Source: CAIYRG01 sp964494505 (GTDB lineage: Bacteria; Pseudomonadota; Alphaproteobacteria; Micropepsales; Micropepsaceae). Taken from it: a DNA stretch of 64,000 nucleotides. The notes beneath the pieces were generated by a model. It saw nothing but the letters and a program-made list of their open reading frames with translations. It did not search any database and was not told where the DNA came from. The stretch is taken from contig CAZBRO010000001.1 of assembly GCA_964494505.1 (NCBI GenBank), positions 404,728-468,727 on the forward strand. The letters are read 5' to 3'. Of the stretch, positions 62,244 to 64,000 are shown piece after piece (the stretch's first letter is position 1; the number at the start of each line of letters is the position of its first letter). The position numbers were made by a program, and so were the translations under genes.

Positions 62244-64000
62244 TCAATCCACCTGAAGGTAGGCTTGGATCTGCGCATTCGACATGCTCTGGATCTGCGT
62301 TGAGCTGAAACCGGCGACTTGCGTCGAGGTCATGTCGCCGATGCTGGTGGTGGTCAGCTGACCGATTTGAGCGGCCGTCAATCCGGAAAGTTGCGTCGAC
62401 TGAAGCGCATGGATTTCCGTCGGTGTGAGTGCCGCGATCACCGTCGTGCTCAGCGCGCCGATCTGGGTCGAGGTGAGCTGACCGATATGGGTGGCGTCGA
62501 ACTTGCCGACATCGGTGGTGGTGAGGCCTGCGAGCTGGGTGGTGGCGAGGCCATGGACCTGGGTGGCGTTGAGCGCCCCGATGGTGGTGGCATCGAGCGA
62601 GGAGAGATTGGTGGTCGAGATGGCGCCGAGCTGGGTGGCGTTGAAGCTGTTGAGCTGGGTGGTGGTGATCTCGGCGAAGTCGGTGGTGGAGAGGCCCTTG
62701 AGCTGATTAGCCGTCAGTCCGCCGATCTGGGTGGTGCTGAGCCCTCCGACCTGGGTCGAGGTCAAAGCGGAGAGATTGGTGGCGGACAAGGCGCCAAGCT
62801 GGGTCGAGGTGAGGCCCTTCAGCTGGGTGGTATCGAGAGCCGAGATGCTGGTGGTGGTGAGCGCCCCGAGCTGGGTGGTCGCGAGCTGACCGATCTGGGT
62901 CGAGTGCAGATCGGAAAGCGCGGTCGAGCTGATGCCGGCGAGCTGGGTGGTGGTGACGCCCTGGAGCTGGGTTGCGCTGAGCGCCCCGATGGCGGTGGCA
63001 TCGAGCGTCGAGAAGTTGGTGGCGTTGAGCGCCCCGATCTGGGTCGAGGAGAGGGCGGCGATCTGGGTGTCGGCGAACTCGCCGATATCGGTGGTGGAAA
63101 GCCCGCGCAGCTCGGCCGTGCTCAAACCCTGCACCTGGGTGGAGTTGAGCGCCCCGATCTGGGTGGAGTTCAGCGCCGAGAAGCTGGTGGCGTTCAGCGC
63201 CCCGATCTGGGTGGAGGTGAGCTGACCGATATGGGTGGCGTCGAACTTGCCGACATCGGTGGTGGTGAGGCCTGCGAGCTGGGTGGTGGCGAGGCCATGG
63301 ACCTGGGTGGCGTTGAGCGCCCCGATGGTGGTGGCATCGAGCGAGGAGAGATTGGTGGTCGAGATGGCGCCGAGCTGGGTGGCGTTGAAGCTGTTGAGCT
63401 GGGTGGTGGTGATCTCGGCGAAGTCGGTGGTGGAGAGGCCCTTGAGCTGATTAGCCGTCAGTCCGCCGATCTGGGTGGTGCTGAGCCCTCCGACCTGGGT
63501 CGAGGTCAAAGCGGAGAGATTGGTGGCGGACAAGGCGCCAAGCTGGGTCGAGGTGAGGCCCTTCAGCTGGGTGGTATCGAGAGCCGAGATGCTGGTGGTG
63601 GTGAGCGCCCCGAGCTGGGTGGTCGCGAGCTGACCGATCTGGGTCGAGTGCAGATCGGAAAGCGCGGTCGAGCTGATGCCGGCGAGCTGGGTGGTGGTGA
63701 CGCCCTGGAGCTGGGTTGCGCTGAGCGCCCCGATGGCGGTGGCATCGAGCGTCGAGAAGTTGGTGGCGTTGAGCGCGCCGATCTGGGTCGCTGAGAGGGC
63801 GGCGATCTGGGTGTCGGCGAACTCGCCGATATCGGTGGTGGAAAGCCCGCGCAGCTCGGCCGTGCTCAAACCCTGCACCTGGGTGGAGTTGAGCGCCCCG
63901 ATCTGGGTGGAGTTCAGCGCCGAGAAGCTGGTGGCGTTCAGCGCTCCGATCTGGGTCGAGGTGAGCTGACCGATATGGGTGGCGTCGAACTTGCCGACAT
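62244..64000 (-). CDS. Giant Thr/Ser-rich octapeptide-repeat protein, C-terminal part
   Basis: The gene continues past the right edge; 585 residues are visible with no true start. The chain is made of eight-residue units with the pattern A/G-L-x-S/T-T-Q/x-I/L/V-G/x (for example ALTSTQIG, GLSTTQIG, QLATTQLG), about 73 in view. Each unit has two or three Thr/Ser. Units group into a 248-residue (744-bp) super-repeat, present twice in full plus part of a third. The last units diverge and it ends QSMSNAQIQAYLQVD. The regular spacing suggests a beta-solenoid or extended fibre, likely secreted or on the surface. No export signal is visible here. It lies upstream of GT41, FkbM, GT and sulfotransferase genes on the same strand, so it is probably their substrate. 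Confidence 0.85.
   Translation of the reverse strand, partial: VGKFDATHIGQLTSTQIGALNATSFSALNSTQIGALNSTQVQGLSTAELRGLSTTDIGEFADTQIAALSATQIGALNATNFSTLDATAIGALSATQLQGVTTTQLAGISSTALSDLHSTQIGQLATTQLGALTTTSISALDTTQLKGLTSTQLGALSATNLSALTSTQVGGLSTTQIGGLTANQLKGLSTTDFAEITTTQLNSFNATQLGAISTTNLSSLDATTIGALNATQVHGLATTQLAGLTTTDVGKFDATHIGQLTSTQIGALNATSFSALNSTQIGALNSTQVQGLSTAELRGLSTTDIGEFADTQIAALSSTQIGALNATNFSTLDATAIGALSATQLQGVTTTQLAGISSTALSDLHSTQIGQLATTQLGALTTTSISALDTTQLKGLTSTQLGALSATNLSALTSTQVGGLSTTQIGGLTANQLKGLSTTDFAEITTTQLNSFNATQLGAISTTNLSSLDATTIGALNATQVHGLATTQLAGLTTTDVGKFDATHIGQLTSTQIGALSTTVIAALTPTEIHALQSTQLSGLTAAQIGQLTTTSIGDMTSTQVAGFSSTQIQSMSNAQIQAYLQVD
62479..63966. repeat. Two full 744-bp tandem super-repeats
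   Basis: Unit 1 (62479-63222) and unit 2 (63223-63966) are nearly identical; a few differences are visible, for example GGTCGAGGAG at about 63043 against GGTCGCTGAG at 63787. Unit 3 starts at 63967 and leaves the window. Each unit consists of 31 repeats of 24 bp. Copy number could vary by recombination. Confidence 0.92.

Noticed and set aside
62319..63794. A 491-codon plus-strand Gly/Glu/Leu-rich frame over the octad repeats
   Set aside because: The repeat has a 24-bp period, so every frame without a stop in one unit stays open. The minus-strand frame has the sensible composition and diverged natural end.
62244..64000. Could the short regular repeats be a CRISPR array
   Set aside because: There are no variable spacers. 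The 24-bp units are contiguous, coding and degenerate at third positions.
31150..64000. Insertion sequences or an integrase that would explain the accessory region
   Set aside because: I found no transposase, integrase or terminal inverted repeat pair in the window.

Overview
The window looks like chromosome from an alphaproteobacterium of high GC. The signs are a C4-pathway hemA, a magnesium-type hemB, a Ros/MucR regulator, an LdtR-like MarR protein, a ubiquinol-cytochrome c chaperone gene, and the order DUF177-rpmF-plsX-fabH-ihfA-merR-tRNA-Pro. The genus cannot be fixed from the sequence; a soil or rhizosphere member of the Caulobacterales, Rhizobiales or Micropepsales would fit.

Left part (1 to about 31.6 kb) is mostly core genome. 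It opens with the 5' end of motB. Next come a flavin reductase, a periplasmic penicillin-acylase-type hydrolase, and a MarR-EmrA-EmrB efflux operon with palindromes at its promoter. A copper-related operon follows (DUF2946 protein, TonB-dependent receptor, DUF1775-PCuAC fusion, TetR regulator). Then come hemB, a 3-hydroxyisobutyryl-CoA hydrolase, an LdtR-like regulator, hemA, mucR, glyA-nrdR, the riboflavin/thiamine operon ribD-ribE-ribB-ribH-nusB-thiL, a proton-pumping pyrophosphatase, bamE, and the lipid-synthesis/IHF block ending at tRNA-Pro(GGG).

Middle part (31.6 to 54.8 kb) is accessory. It has seven paralogues of one uncharacterised exported protein family, all ending in a PDF-like C-terminus, mixed with a large TonB-dependent receptor, metallo-beta-lactamase-fold hydrolases, a two-module VOC protein and two almost identical aldehyde dehydrogenases. 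The order shows an old segmental duplication (MBL, family member, family member, divergent family member, antisense ALDH, present twice). One MBL copy is dead, and the two ALDH genes are identical over about 1,400 bp inside diverged flanks, which points to gene conversion. A LysR regulator, an aromatic-acid-type MFS transporter, a meta-cleavage-type alpha/beta hydrolase, a TPP enzyme and the seventh family member close the region. Together they suggest uptake and breakdown of an unknown, probably aromatic, compound.

Right part (54.8 to 64 kb) is a minus-strand glycan-modification locus. It encodes a sulfotransferase-like protein, a TPR protein with a GT-A-like domain, a two-domain FkbM methyltransferase and a TPR-GT41 (SPINDLY/OGT-type) glycosyltransferase. 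They lie downstream of a giant Thr/Ser-rich protein built from eight-residue repeats, which are in turn arranged in 744-bp tandem super-repeats and run off the window. The simplest reading is a surface or secreted fibre with its own O-glycosylation, methylation and sulfation enzymes. This locus and the PDF-tail family are the two best candidates for undescribed biology.
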